From Flavobacterium psychrophilum (lineage in GTDB: Bacteria > Bacteroidota > Bacteroidia > Flavobacteriales > Flavobacteriaceae), in contig CAMAQD010000017.1 in NCBI GenBank assembly GCA_945860385.1, positions 1-64,000 on the forward strand: DNA of 64,000 bases. Reading direction: 5' to 3'. The position numbers and the translations under genes were made by a program. Under the pieces are notes generated by a model, which saw only the letters and a program-made list of their open reading frames with translations, had not been told where the DNA came from and did no database searches. Shown piece by piece: positions 46,823 through 55,478 of the stretch; the stretch's first letter is position 1; the number at the start of each line of letters is the position of its first letter.

Positions 46823-48478
46823 ATGAAACGTTTTTACCTGTTTTTAATGTTCTTTGTCCTTCTCTGGACTTACGGACAGAATTCGATTGCTGGTTATGAA
46901 TATTGGTTTGACAACAATTACAATGGAAAAGTGAATACTGTTGTTGCTCCAGTTCCTATACTTACTGTGAATTCGAATGTAGCGACTTCCGGATTAGAAT
47001 CTGGGATTCACACCATCAATATTCGGTCTTGGGATTCGAATGGGTTATTTAGTAACACGTTAAGCAGCTTTTTCTATAAAGTTCCCGCACAAGCCACTTT
47101 AGACAGAAAAATTGTTGCCTATGAATATTGGTTTGATAATGATTATACCAACAGGATTTCGCAAAATGCAACCAATCAGGAAACATTTAATTTGAATACA
47201 AATGTTGTCCCAAACACTGTCGCCGATGGAATTCATACTTTCAATATTCGATTCAAAGACAATACAGGTTTTTTGAGCAGTACTTTAAGCAGTTTCTTCT
47301 TCAAAGTTCCTGCACAAGCCACTTTAGATAGAAAAATTGTTGCTTACGAATACTGGTTCGACAGCGATTATGCCAATAGGATTTCGCAAACTGCAACCAA
47401 TCAGGAAACTTTTTCGTTGAATACAACTGTTGTTCCAGGTGCACTTGCTAGTGGAATTCACACGTTCAACATTCGATTTAAAGACAATACGGGATTTTTG
47501 AGCAGTACTTTGAGTAGTTTTTTCTACAAAGTTCCTGCACAAGCCACTGTAGACAGAAAAATTGTTGCTTACGAATATTGGTTTGATAATGATTATGCCA
47601 ACAGAATTTCGCAAACGGCAACCAATCAAGAAACATTTTCTTTGACTACAAATGTTGTTCCAAGCGCACTTGCCAGTGGAATTCACACGTTCAACATTCG
47701 ATTCAAAGACAATACCGGATTTTCTAGCAGTACTTTGAGTAGCTTTTTCTACAAAGTTCCTGAACAAGCTACTTTCGATAGAAAAATTGTTGCTTATGAA
47801 TATTGGTTTGATAGTGATTATGCGAATGTAGTTTCGCAAACTGCAACCAATCAAGAAACATTTAGTTTAAATACAAATGTTGTCCCAAGCACTCTCGCCG
47901 ATGGAATTCATACTTTCAATATTCGATTTAAAGATAATACGGGATTTTCAAGTAGTGCTTTAAGTAGTTTTTTCTATAAAAATCAAAATGGAAATACTAT
48001 TCTAAAAAACATTGTTGCCTATGAATATTGGTTCAATGATGATTACAGCAGCGCCATTCTAAAAACAATCACACCAGAACAAATTGCAAACATCAACACC
48101 TTTGTCATTCCAGAAAGTGCGGGTTTGGGAGGAGGAAATCATTTTATGAATATCAGATTCAAAGATGATTCAGGTTTGTGGAGCAGTATTTCTTCGGATG
48201 AATTTGGACTTATTCCTTTGGGAATTGAGGATAGAGCCAAATTAGAAAATGTTGTTGTTTATCCAAATCCAACTACAAGAATGATTACTATCGATTTAGC
48301 AACAAATTATGAGAACATAGAATTAGTTCTTTATGATATGCACGGCCGATTATTAAAGCAAGAATCTTTCGAAAACAAAAAATCTTTTGAATTCGAATTG
48401 AATGAAGTTGCTGGAGTTTATTTGATTACGGTTGTGTCCGAAAATAAACAAGCAAACTTTCGCATAATCAAAAAATAA
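46823..48478 (+). CDS. Secreted protein of six 75-residue repeats with T9SS type A sorting domain
   Basis: A 551-residue exported protein: signal peptide (1-21), six consecutive repeats of exactly 75 residues (22-471), and a type A sorting domain (472-551: VVVYPNPTTRMITI, LYDMHGRLLKQ, AGVYLITVV). Each repeat runs from IVAYEYWFDNDY through a variable loop to GIHTFNIRFKDNTG and LSSFFYKVP, the last two acting as a beta-rich domain and linker. Repeats 2-5 are nearly identical; 1 and 6 are diverged. It is third in an operon with the two beta-helix proteins and is a good candidate for a length-variable surface fibre or adhesin. Function unknown. Confidence 0.88.
   Translation: MKRFYLFLMFFVLLWTYGQNSIAGYEYWFDNNYNGKVNTVVAPVPILTVNSNVATSGLESGIHTINIRSWDSNGLFSNTLSSFFYKVPAQATLDRKIVAYEYWFDNDYTNRISQNATNQETFNLNTNVVPNTVADGIHTFNIRFKDNTGFLSSTLSSFFFKVPAQATLDRKIVAYEYWFDSDYANRISQTATNQETFSLNTTVVPGALASGIHTFNIRFKDNTGFLSSTLSSFFYKVPAQATVDRKIVAYEYWFDNDYANRISQTATNQETFSLTTNVVPSALASGIHTFNIRFKDNTGFSSSTLSSFFYKVPEQATFDRKIVAYEYWFDSDYANVVSQTATNQETFSLNTNVVPSTLADGIHTFNIRFKDNTGFSSSALSSFFYKNQNGNTILKNIVAYEYWFNDDYSSAILKTITPEQIANINTFVIPESAGLGGGNHFMNIRFKDDSGLWSSISSDEFGLIPLGIEDRAKLENVVVYPNPTTRMITIDLATNYENIELVLYDMHGRLLKQESFENKKSFEFELNEVAGVYLITVVSENKQANFRIIKK
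46886..48235 (+). repeat. Six tandem 225-bp coding repeats
   Basis: Units start at 46886, 47111, 47336, 47561, 47786 and 48011, always 225 bases apart without a single indel. Units 2-5 share long stretches of identical DNA, which suggests recent duplication or ongoing gene conversion. Confidence 0.95.
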
Positions 48479-48550
48479 CGTTTAAAATTTAATCTAATAA
48501 AATTCGCAATACTTAACTTGAAGTGTTGAACAATAATAAAAATTTTTCAC

Positions 48551-48585
48551 AAAAAAACCGAAGTTAGATTTACTTCGGTTTTTTT
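48551..48585. terminator. Bidirectional terminator between the repeat-protein and PEGA genes
   Basis: AAAAAAACCGAAGT (48551-48564) and ACTTCGGTTTTTTT (48572-48585) form a 14-bp perfect stem with a seven-base loop, serving both convergent genes. Confidence 0.93.
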
Positions 48586-48593
48586 ACTTTCTA

Positions 48594-49259
48594 TTATTTC
48601 TTACTCAATCGATTTGAAAAATCAGAAATAACGTTTTTATATTTTCTTAGAATCCTATCCCAATCCTTAAATTGTTCATCTGCTTTAACACTTGTTCCGC
48701 TTACACCTGAATATTCACTATTCAATTTTACCTTAAAAGTCAACGGATCAGATTTAGACAATTTAATAATCAATCGAGTTCTAATGGTGTTTTGTTGAAA
48801 AGATTGAACACTCCAGGCTGTTCTTAAATAGGAAGTTTCTTTGTCGCTCACTTCAATAGCATCAAAATAATCGGTAACAATTTGAGTAGTAAGTTTCCAG
48901 GCTTCTGTAATGTTTAAATCTTGATTTACCTCGACTTGAAAATCAACATTTGCCTGATCTGTCTTTACAGATGCTTCTTCCGCATCATCTTTTTTCATTT
49001 CAAAATACAAACTCGCTGGTGGTTCAGGCCCTGCTTTTTTTCCACACACTGTAGATTCATACTTTAAAAAACCAGGTTTTTCAACTTTAATTTTGTAACA
49101 ATCTTTTTTATCAAGACTCAATTTGTAACTTCCGGTTCCTACATTTGCTCCATTAACAATAATGTTAGCATCTGGTTCAGAAGCACTAATTTTGACAGTC
49201 TGCGCACTCGCAAAACTTAAAACAAACATAACAAACAGAAAAATTAATTTTGATTTCAT
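48594..49259 (-). CDS. Exported PEGA-domain protein
   Basis: A 221-residue protein with signal peptide (1-19, ending ASAQ). A PEGA-like beta domain (about 20-90) has EPDANIIVNGANVGTGSYKLSL and DCYKIKVEKPGFLKYE; such domains are often surface-layer or wall-associated. The second half (about 105-221) is a mixed domain (DFQVEVNQDLNITEAWKLTT, TRLIIKLSKSDPLTFKVKLN) of unknown family. No enzymatic motif seen. Single gene with its own terminator. Confidence 0.75.
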   Translation of the reverse strand: MKSKLIFLFVMFVLSFASAQTVKISASEPDANIIVNGANVGTGSYKLSLDKKDCYKIKVEKPGFLKYESTVCGKKAGPEPPASLYFEMKKDDAEEASVKTDQANVDFQVEVNQDLNITEAWKLTTQIVTDYFDAIEVSDKETSYLRTAWSVQSFQQNTIRTRLIIKLSKSDPLTFKVKLNSEYSGVSGTSVKADEQFKDWDRILRKYKNVISDFSNRLSKK

Positions 49260-49443
49260 AAGTAATTATTTTTTAAATTATTAAGAATACTTCAACGTTT
49301 TTAACGTTTCTTTAAGGACAAATTTAAATAATAATAAACACAAAGTGCTATTTAACAATAAATTAATTAAATTTTTATGTAATTCTATTGAAATTGCTAC
49401 AATCTAAACAAATTTCTCACAAAAAAATAAATATATTATTGTT

Positions 49444-50214
49444 TTAAAAGAAATACAGCAAAATCCACCACAAAATCGGAACACTTTCGACCCAAAAAGA
49501 AGAGTAATATTTATTTCTATATGTTTCAGTGAAATTTATCAAAGTAACTGTAATAATTCCAATGGGAAGGACTAAATAACTGGGATGGGATTTTAGAAAT
49601 TCTAAAATAATAAAAGGAATTACCAATAAAATTCCCAAGAGTTTGGTACTTTCAATACCAAATAGTTGAGGCAAAGTATTCAAAGATTTATCATCCGTTT
49701 TACTATCCATTATTTCGAATGGAATAAGTAAGCTAATTAGAATAAAAAACCGCTGAATTAAACTGATATAATATTCCATAGGCAAGTATTTTGTAGCTTG
49801 ATACGGTATATAAACCGTTATAAAAGTGACAGCAAAACTCACCAGGAAAAGTTTTAACCAACCCAATTTTCTCAAAAAAGGGTAAATCACAACAAATAGT
49901 CCTGCAGTTAAAATTAATTTTTGAGCAGAATGTGGCAAAAAGTAAAAAGAAAATAAAAAGCCAATCCCAGCCAAAGCACTAACCCCAACAATTGAAAAAT
50001 ACTTTTTGTTCCATAACATCCTTTTCCATAATAGCTCAAAATATTTTAAGAAATTATAGCCTAAAACCGTCCCAAAAAAAACACAAAACGAATAGTGATT
50101 ATTTAACTGCTGTTGAGTGCAAACTACTGTAATCCGAAGAAGACAAAACACTGCAAAAGCAACGTGAATGCTAGTTTGTATGTAAAAATTGAATATTTTT
50201 ATTAAAATGCCCAT
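49444..50214 (-). CDS. UbiA-like polytopic membrane protein, first Asp motif degenerate
   Basis: A 256-residue protein with about eight hydrophobic segments. FEIMDSKTDDKSLNTLPQLFG matches the second Asp-rich motif of UbiA-type prenyltransferases (D-x-K-x-D ... TLP-x-x-x-G). The first motif, normally NxxxD with a further Asp, reads GYNFLKYFELLW, so the diphosphate-binding Asp residues are not visible there. It may be a divergent prenyltransferase or a catalytically dead relative. A -7-like TATTTTTG (50219-50226, minus strand) lies four bases before its ATG. Confidence 0.6.
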   Translation of the reverse strand: MGILIKIFNFYIQTSIHVAFAVFCLLRITVVCTQQQLNNHYSFCVFFGTVLGYNFLKYFELLWKRMLWNKKYFSIVGVSALAGIGFLFSFYFLPHSAQKLILTAGLFVVIYPFLRKLGWLKLFLVSFAVTFITVYIPYQATKYLPMEYYISLIQRFFILISLLIPFEIMDSKTDDKSLNTLPQLFGIESTKLLGILLVIPFIILEFLKSHPSYLVLPIGIITVTLINFTETYRNKYYSSFWVESVPILWWILLYFF

Positions 50215-50311
50215 TCAACAAAAATAGCAAAACTGTTAATAAGATTGGCTTTTAGTTGAAAAATTCATAGCAAACAATTGATTTAGAGGGCTGTTTTTTG
50301 ATAATAATCCA

Positions 50312-50319
50312 TAAATTTG
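50312..50319 (+). promoter_or_regulatory. -7 promoter element before gcvP
   Basis: TAAATTTG matches TAnnTTTG, 31 bases before the gcvP ATG. The nearest TTG is only 11 bases upstream, so no standard -33 element is assigned. No glycine-riboswitch-like structure was recognised in the short leader. Confidence 0.45.
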
Positions 50320-50350
50320 CGGCTCAAAAAAACTACACTATTATCACTAC

Positions 50351-53200
50351 ATGAAAACAGATGCTTTTGCTTTAAGACATATTGGACCAAGAGAAAGTGA
50401 AATTCAACAGATGTTGAAAACCATTGGAGCCGAGACGATAGACCACCTAATCAGCGAAACACTTCCAAACGATATTCGCCTAAAACAACCATTAGATTTA
50501 GACCCGGCAATGACTGAATATGAGTATTCCAATCATATTCAACAATTGGGAAATAAAAATAAAATGTTTCAGTCATACATCGGTTTGGGATACAATCAAG
50601 CGATTGTTCCTGCTGTAATTCAAAGAAATATTTTTGAAAATCCAGGTTGGTACACCGCTTACACCCCGTACCAGGCCGAAATTGCACAAGGTCGCCTCGA
50701 AGCGATTTTGAACTTTCAAACTATGGTTATCGAACTTACAGGAATGGAAATTGCAAACGCTTCTTTACTCGACGAAGGAACTGCCGCTGCCGAAGCGATG
50801 GCTTTGCTTTTTGATGTTCGGTCTCGTGATCAAAAGAAAAACAACATCAATAAATTCTTTGTTTCGGAGGAAATTCTACCTCAAACTTTATCGGTTTTAG
50901 AAACTCGTTCTGCACCAATTGGAGTGGAATTAGTCATTGGAAACCACGAAACTTTTGATTTTTCAACCGAGTTTTTTGGAGCTATTTTACAATATCCTGG
51001 CAAATTTGGTCAAGTGTATAACTATGCTGATTTTATTGCCAAAGCAACAACAAACGAAATAAAAGTAGCTGTTGCTGCCGACATTTTGAGTTTGGTTAAA
51101 CTAACACCTCCCGGAGAAATGGGGGCTGCAGTAGTTGTCGGAACCACACAACGTTTCGGAATTCCGTTGGGTTATGGTGGGCCTCACGCCGCTTATTTTG
51201 CCACAAAAGATGAATACAAAAGAAGCATGCCAGGAAGAATTATCGGTGTTACCGTTGATACTGACGGGAATCGTGCCCTTCGAATGGCTTTGCAAACTCG
51301 CGAGCAACACATCAAACGCGATAAAGCAACTTCAAATATTTGCACGGCACAGGTTTTATTGTCGGTTATGGCAGGAATGTATGCGGTTTATCACGGCCCA
51401 AAAGGGTTGCGCTATATTGCCAATAAACTTCACGCTTTAACTGCAACTTTGGCAAACGAATTAGAAAAATTAGGATTGCAACAAACCAATACTGCTTTCT
51501 TTGACACCATTGTTGTAAAAGCCAATGCGAAAAAAGTGGCAGCAATTGCCGAGAACAACGAAATCAATTTCTATTACATCGACGAAAATACAGTTTCTAT
51601 TTCTTTGAATGAGACCACAAGTATTGCTGACGTGAACAAAATTATTGGAGTTTTTGCTTCCGCAAATAATACTAAAGCAAGCACAATTGAAGTCTTGACA
51701 GAAACGAATCATTTCCCTACTCATTTAGAAAGAACCTCGTCGTTCTTGCAACATGAAGTTTTCACTAAACACCATTCAGAGACTGCTTTGATGCGTTACA
51801 TCAAAATGCTCGAGCGTAAAGATTTATCCTTGAATCACTCGATGATTTCGTTGGGTTCTTGCACGATGAAGTTGAATGCGGCCTCCGAAATGTTACCTTT
51901 AAGCAATGCCAATTGGAATAACATTCACCCATTTGCGCCACTAGATCAAGCGCAAGGTTACCAAGAAATGTTGCGTAAACTGGAACACCAATTAAACGTC
52001 ATTACTGGTTTTGCAGGAACCACTTTACAGCCTAATTCTGGCGCACAAGGTGAGTATGCAGGATTAATGGTTATTCGTGCTTATCATCAATCCCGTGGCG
52101 ACCACCATAGAAATATCGCTTTGATTCCTTCATCGGCTCACGGAACAAATCCAGCTTCTGCAGCTATGGCAGGAATGAAAGTTATTGTTACCAAAACATT
52201 AGAAAACGGAAATATCGACGTAGAAGATTTGCGTGAAAAAGCAATCGAACACAAAGATGATTTGTCGTGTTTAATGATAACTTATCCTTCGACTCACGGA
52301 GTTTTTGAAAGTGCCATCTGCGAAATCACACAAATCATTCATGAAAACGGCGGTCAAGTTTATATGGACGGTGCCAACATGAATGCGCAAGTAGGATTGA
52401 CAAATCCAGCAACCATTGGCGCTGATGTTTGTCACCTGAATTTACATAAGACGTTTGCCATTCCTCACGGTGGTGGTGGACCTGGAGTTGGGCCGATTTG
52501 TGTGGCGAAACATTTAGTTCCGTTTTTGCCAACAAACCCAGTAATACCGACAGGTGGAGACAACGCCATCACTGCTATTTCAGCAGCTCCTTGGGGTTCT
52601 GCGTTGGTTTGTTTGATTTCTTACGGTTATATTTCGATGCTTGGCGCAGAAGGTTTAAAAAGGGCCACCGAACTGGCTATTTTGAATGCCAATTATATCA
52701 AAGAAAAATTAAACGGTCATTACGACACTTTATATTCAGGAGAAATGGGTCGTGCCGCTCACGAAATGATTTTGGAATGTCGCCCTTTCAAACAAAAAGG
52801 AATTGAAGTTACTGATATTGCCAAACGTTTGATGGACTATGGTTTCCACGCTCCTACCGTTTCATTTCCTGTGGCTGGAACCTTGATGATTGAACCAACC
52901 GAAAGCGAAAACTTAGAAGAATTAGACCGTTTTTGTGATGCTATGATTTCCATCAGAAAAGAAATTGAAGCTTCAACATTGGAAGACAAAAATAATGTTT
53001 TGAAAAATTCTCCACATACTCTAGGAATGCTTACTGCCGATGTTTGGAATTTTCCTTACAGTAGAGAACAAGCCGCTTTTCCATTGGAATATATTGCAGA
53101 AAATAAATTTTGGCCAACGGTTCGTAGAGCCGATGATGCTTATGGTGACCGAAACTTGGTTTGCAGTTGTGCTCCAATTGAAGCTTATATGGAAAACTAA
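50351..53200 (+). CDS. gcvP: Glycine dehydrogenase (decarboxylating), P-protein
   Basis: A 949-residue homodimeric-type P-protein of the glycine cleavage system, which decarboxylates glycine and passes the aminomethyl group to the lipoyl H-protein. Both halves are fused, as in most Gram-negative species. PLP binds Lys700 in HLNLHKTFAIPHGGGGPG. The N-terminus (FALRHIGPRESEIQQML) and IGLGYNQAIVPAVI are standard. The gcvT and gcvH genes are not in this window. Full length, with its own terminator. Confidence 0.98.
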   Translation: MKTDAFALRHIGPRESEIQQMLKTIGAETIDHLISETLPNDIRLKQPLDLDPAMTEYEYSNHIQQLGNKNKMFQSYIGLGYNQAIVPAVIQRNIFENPGWYTAYTPYQAEIAQGRLEAILNFQTMVIELTGMEIANASLLDEGTAAAEAMALLFDVRSRDQKKNNINKFFVSEEILPQTLSVLETRSAPIGVELVIGNHETFDFSTEFFGAILQYPGKFGQVYNYADFIAKATTNEIKVAVAADILSLVKLTPPGEMGAAVVVGTTQRFGIPLGYGGPHAAYFATKDEYKRSMPGRIIGVTVDTDGNRALRMALQTREQHIKRDKATSNICTAQVLLSVMAGMYAVYHGPKGLRYIANKLHALTATLANELEKLGLQQTNTAFFDTIVVKANAKKVAAIAENNEINFYYIDENTVSISLNETTSIADVNKIIGVFASANNTKASTIEVLTETNHFPTHLERTSSFLQHEVFTKHHSETALMRYIKMLERKDLSLNHSMISLGSCTMKLNAASEMLPLSNANWNNIHPFAPLDQAQGYQEMLRKLEHQLNVITGFAGTTLQPNSGAQGEYAGLMVIRAYHQSRGDHHRNIALIPSSAHGTNPASAAMAGMKVIVTKTLENGNIDVEDLREKAIEHKDDLSCLMITYPSTHGVFESAICEITQIIHENGGQVYMDGANMNAQVGLTNPATIGADVCHLNLHKTFAIPHGGGGPGVGPICVAKHLVPFLPTNPVIPTGGDNAITAISAAPWGSALVCLISYGYISMLGAEGLKRATELAILNANYIKEKLNGHYDTLYSGEMGRAAHEMILECRPFKQKGIEVTDIAKRLMDYGFHAPTVSFPVAGTLMIEPTESENLEELDRFCDAMISIRKEIEASTLEDKNNVLKNSPHTLGMLTADVWNFPYSREQAAFPLEYIAENKFWPTVRRADDAYGDRNLVCSCAPIEAYMEN

Positions 53201-53210
53201 TATTAAACAC

Positions 53211-53242
53211 AAAATGTCTCGAGAAATCGGGACATTTTTTTT
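53211..53242 (+). terminator. Terminator of gcvP
   Basis: AAAATGTCTCG (53211-53221) pairs with CGGGACATTTT (53228-53238), with one G-T wobble and a six-base loop, followed by a T run. It ends only ten bases before the globin ATG. Confidence 0.88.
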
Positions 53243-53251
53243 ACTAAAATT

Positions 53252-53614
53252 ATGAGAGACATTCAAACCCGCGACGATTTGCATTTATTGATGAGTGAAT
53301 TCTATTTGAAATTACTTGCCGATAGCAAAATCAGTTATCTTTTTATCAAAGTGGCAAAAATAGATTTGGGCCCACATTTATTAGATTTAGTTGATTTTTG
53401 GGAACAAATTCTTTTTGAAAGAGGCAGTTACAGAAAAAATGTACTCCAAATTCACACCGACTTAAACCAACAATCCAAACTTTCTGAGGAGCATTTTGCT
53501 ATTTGGCTCAATTATTTCAACACAACAATTGACGAAAATTTTACAGGACCAACAGCCGAAAATATGAAAACCAGAGCTTTATCGATAGCAACAGTGATGA
53601 AAATAAAGATGTAG
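53252..53614 (+). CDS. Group III truncated hemoglobin
   Basis: A 120-residue globin of the short 2/2-fold type. FYLKLLADSKISYLFIKVA (B and C helices), WEQILF, then the HTDL and LSEEHFAIWLNYFNTT segments carrying the heme-proximal region match the group III pattern. Group III proteins bind oxygen or nitric oxide; exact physiological role is not established. It sits just behind the gcvP terminator, so expression depends on read-through or on a promoter I cannot see. Confidence 0.85.
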   Translation: MRDIQTRDDLHLLMSEFYLKLLADSKISYLFIKVAKIDLGPHLLDLVDFWEQILFERGSYRKNVLQIHTDLNQQSKLSEEHFAIWLNYFNTTIDENFTGPTAENMKTRALSIATVMKIKM

Positions 53615-53758
53615 CATTTTAGCCATTTTTACTGACAATTTATCATTTTTTTGCTTAAATAGGTATTATTTAAATAATTATATGCACGCATAGTATCTTT
53701 TATCGGGAAATCTCATTTTTTATCTATAATTTAGCTAAATAATATATATTTATTTGCA

Positions 53759-54817
53759 ATGAAAATTAAAATAACAGGAGTAGGAAGTTATATTCCAGAG
53801 ATAAAAGTTGCCAATACTGATTTTGAAAAACACGTTTTTTTGAATGAAGATGGAAGTCCTTTTGGCTATACGAATGAAGTTATAATAGGAAAGTTTAAAG
53901 GTATTACAGGAATAGATCAAAGACGATATGCCGCTCCGGATCAGTGTTCCTCAGATTTAGCTTTTTTAGCTTCACAAAAGGCAATTGAAAACGCAGGAAT
54001 CGATCCAGAAACCATAGATTACATTATTTTTGCTCACAATTTTGGTGATGTAAAATCAGGCACTTCCCAATCGGATATCATTCCAAGTTTGGCCACACGC
54101 GTCAAACATAAATTACAAATAAAAAATCCAAAATGTGTTGCTTATGACATCCTTTTTGGTTGCCCGGGTTGGGTAGAAGGCGTGATGCAAGCCAATGCTT
54201 TTATTCTTTCGGGTATGGCAAAACGTTGTTTAGTCATTGGATCCGAAACTCTTTCGAGAGTTGTTGACGATTACGACAGAGATTCCATGATTTATTCTGA
54301 TGGTGCAGGCGCAACAATTATCGAAGGTTCTGACGATGAAACAGGAATGTTATCTTACGAAAGTGGCACTTTCGCAAATGAAGAAGCAGGCTATTTGTAT
54401 TTCGGACAATCGTACAATCCTGATTTGGATCACGATACTAAATACATTAAAATGCATGGTCGAAAAATATATGAATTTGCATTAAGCAATGTTCCGGCAG
54501 CTATGAAAAGCTGTTTAGATAAAAGTGGATTGGGTATAGATGATGTCAAGAAGATTCTGATTCATCAAGCCAACGAAAAAATGGACGAAGCTATTATTCA
54601 TCGTTTTTACAAATTATACGGCAAAACTCCTCCAAAAGATATTATGCCAATGAGCATTCACGATTTAGGAAACAGTAGCGTGGCGACAATTCCAACACTC
54701 TATGATCTTTTGCTACAAGGTAAGTTAGAAAATCACCAAATCAATAAAGGCGACATTCTTATTTTTGCATCCGTAGGTGCAGGAATGAATATCAATGCCT
54801 TTGTATATCGATATTAA
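53759..54817 (+). CDS. 3-Oxoacyl-ACP synthase III-like enzyme (KAS III family)
   Basis: A 352-residue thiolase-fold condensing enzyme. The catalytic triad is in place: Cys135 (DILFGCPGWVEG), His269 (ILIHQAN) and Asn305 (LGNSSVATIP). It is longer than standard FabH (about 320 residues), with an insertion at GYLYFGQSYNPDLDHDTKY, so it may be a FabH-like enzyme for a special lipid rather than the housekeeping one. A TTTATTTG element (53749-53756), close to the -7 consensus, lies two bases before the ATG. Genes for a methyltransferase, GT2, and MlaEF-type transporter follow. Confidence 0.85.
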   Translation: MKIKITGVGSYIPEIKVANTDFEKHVFLNEDGSPFGYTNEVIIGKFKGITGIDQRRYAAPDQCSSDLAFLASQKAIENAGIDPETIDYIIFAHNFGDVKSGTSQSDIIPSLATRVKHKLQIKNPKCVAYDILFGCPGWVEGVMQANAFILSGMAKRCLVIGSETLSRVVDDYDRDSMIYSDGAGATIIEGSDDETGMLSYESGTFANEEAGYLYFGQSYNPDLDHDTKYIKMHGRKIYEFALSNVPAAMKSCLDKSGLGIDDVKKILIHQANEKMDEAIIHRFYKLYGKTPPKDIMPMSIHDLGNSSVATIPTLYDLLLQGKLENHQINKGDILIFASVGAGMNINAFVYRY

Positions 54818-54833
54818 AAAAGTTAAAAATCAG

Positions 54834-54877
54834 AGTTTAAGGTTTAGAGTTTTTTTTAGAACTTTAAACCTTAAACT
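54834..54877. terminator. 18-bp hairpin after the KAS III-like gene
   Basis: AGTTTAAGGTTTAGAGTT (54834-54851) and AACTTTAAACCTTAAACT (54860-54877) pair at 17 of 18 positions with a T-rich eight-base loop. The stem lacks a following T run, yet its place 17 bases after the stop suggests termination. The arms have a 7-bp internal period. Confidence 0.6.
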
Positions 54878-54880
54878 TTG

Positions 54881-54888
54881 TAAATTTG
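54881..54888 (+). promoter_or_regulatory. -7 promoter element before the methyltransferase gene
   Basis: TAAATTTG matches TAnnTTTG and lies 51 bases before the ATG at 54940, right behind the hairpin. No -33 element could be separated from the hairpin sequence. Confidence 0.4.
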
Positions 54889-54939
54889 CAGCCTAATTAA
54901 ATTCAAGAACGAAAATCTAATTTGTTCCTAGCAACGATT

Positions 54940-55461
54940 ATGTACGAAAAAACATTTCCCAATAAAAGATTCAAACACACTTTAGAGTTTTTACAAAAAC
55001 ACATTTCCACTTCTGAAACCATTTTTGATTTAGGCGTTCCCAACCCTTTTTCTAAAATAATGGTCGAAAACGGATACGCTGTAAAAAACACTATGGGGGA
55101 AGATATCGACAACAATCAAACTGCATTACAAAGCGAAAACTACGCTGTTTTTACCGCTTTTGAAATCTTTGAACATTTGTTGAATCCGTACACCATATTG
55201 CAAAATGTAAAATGCGACAAACTTTTAATTTCAATTCCATTGCGTTTGTGGTTTTCGCCAGCGTATCGCAGTAAAACTGATATGTGGGACAGACATTACC
55301 ACGAATTTGAAGATTGGCAATTGGATTGGCTTTTAGAAAAAACAGGCTGGAAAATCATCGACCGAGAGCAATTTACACATCCTGTAAAGAAAATTGGTTT
55401 TCGTCCCTTATTGCGCTTTTTTACGCCGAGGTATTACATCGTTTATGCTGAAAGAAAATAG
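54940..55461 (+). CDS. SAM-dependent methyltransferase-like protein
   Basis: A 173-residue class I methyltransferase-like protein. TIFDLGVPNPFSKIMVENGY corresponds to motif I, although the usual GxGxG loop is GVPNP; FTAFEIFEHLLNPYTIL is the post-motif segment, and LLISIPLRLWFSPAYRSK follows. The ATG at 54940 is preferred over an upstream TTG at 54922. It sits 17 bases before a GT2 gene, so a sugar or lipid head group is a likely target. Substrate unknown; degenerate SAM loop lowers confidence. Confidence 0.7.
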   Translation: MYEKTFPNKRFKHTLEFLQKHISTSETIFDLGVPNPFSKIMVENGYAVKNTMGEDIDNNQTALQSENYAVFTAFEIFEHLLNPYTILQNVKCDKLLISIPLRLWFSPAYRSKTDMWDRHYHEFEDWQLDWLLEKTGWKIIDREQFTHPVKKIGFRPLLRFFTPRYYIVYAERK

Positions 55462-55478
55462 TTTACAGTTTCCAAATA

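Noticed and set aside
47324..47854. A 176-codon open frame on the minus strand
   Set aside because: It lies antisense within the 225-bp repeats; the open frame is repeated because the DNA is repeated, and its translation is low-complexity with no start signals.
46886..48235. CRISPR-like periodic repeat
   Set aside because: The unit is 225 bases, in frame, without spacers, and encodes a continuous exported protein.
39636..48590. Genomic island carried by an integrase or transposon
   Set aside because: No integrase, transposase, tRNA target or terminal inverted repeat was found; only the partial peptidase duplication suggests rearrangement.
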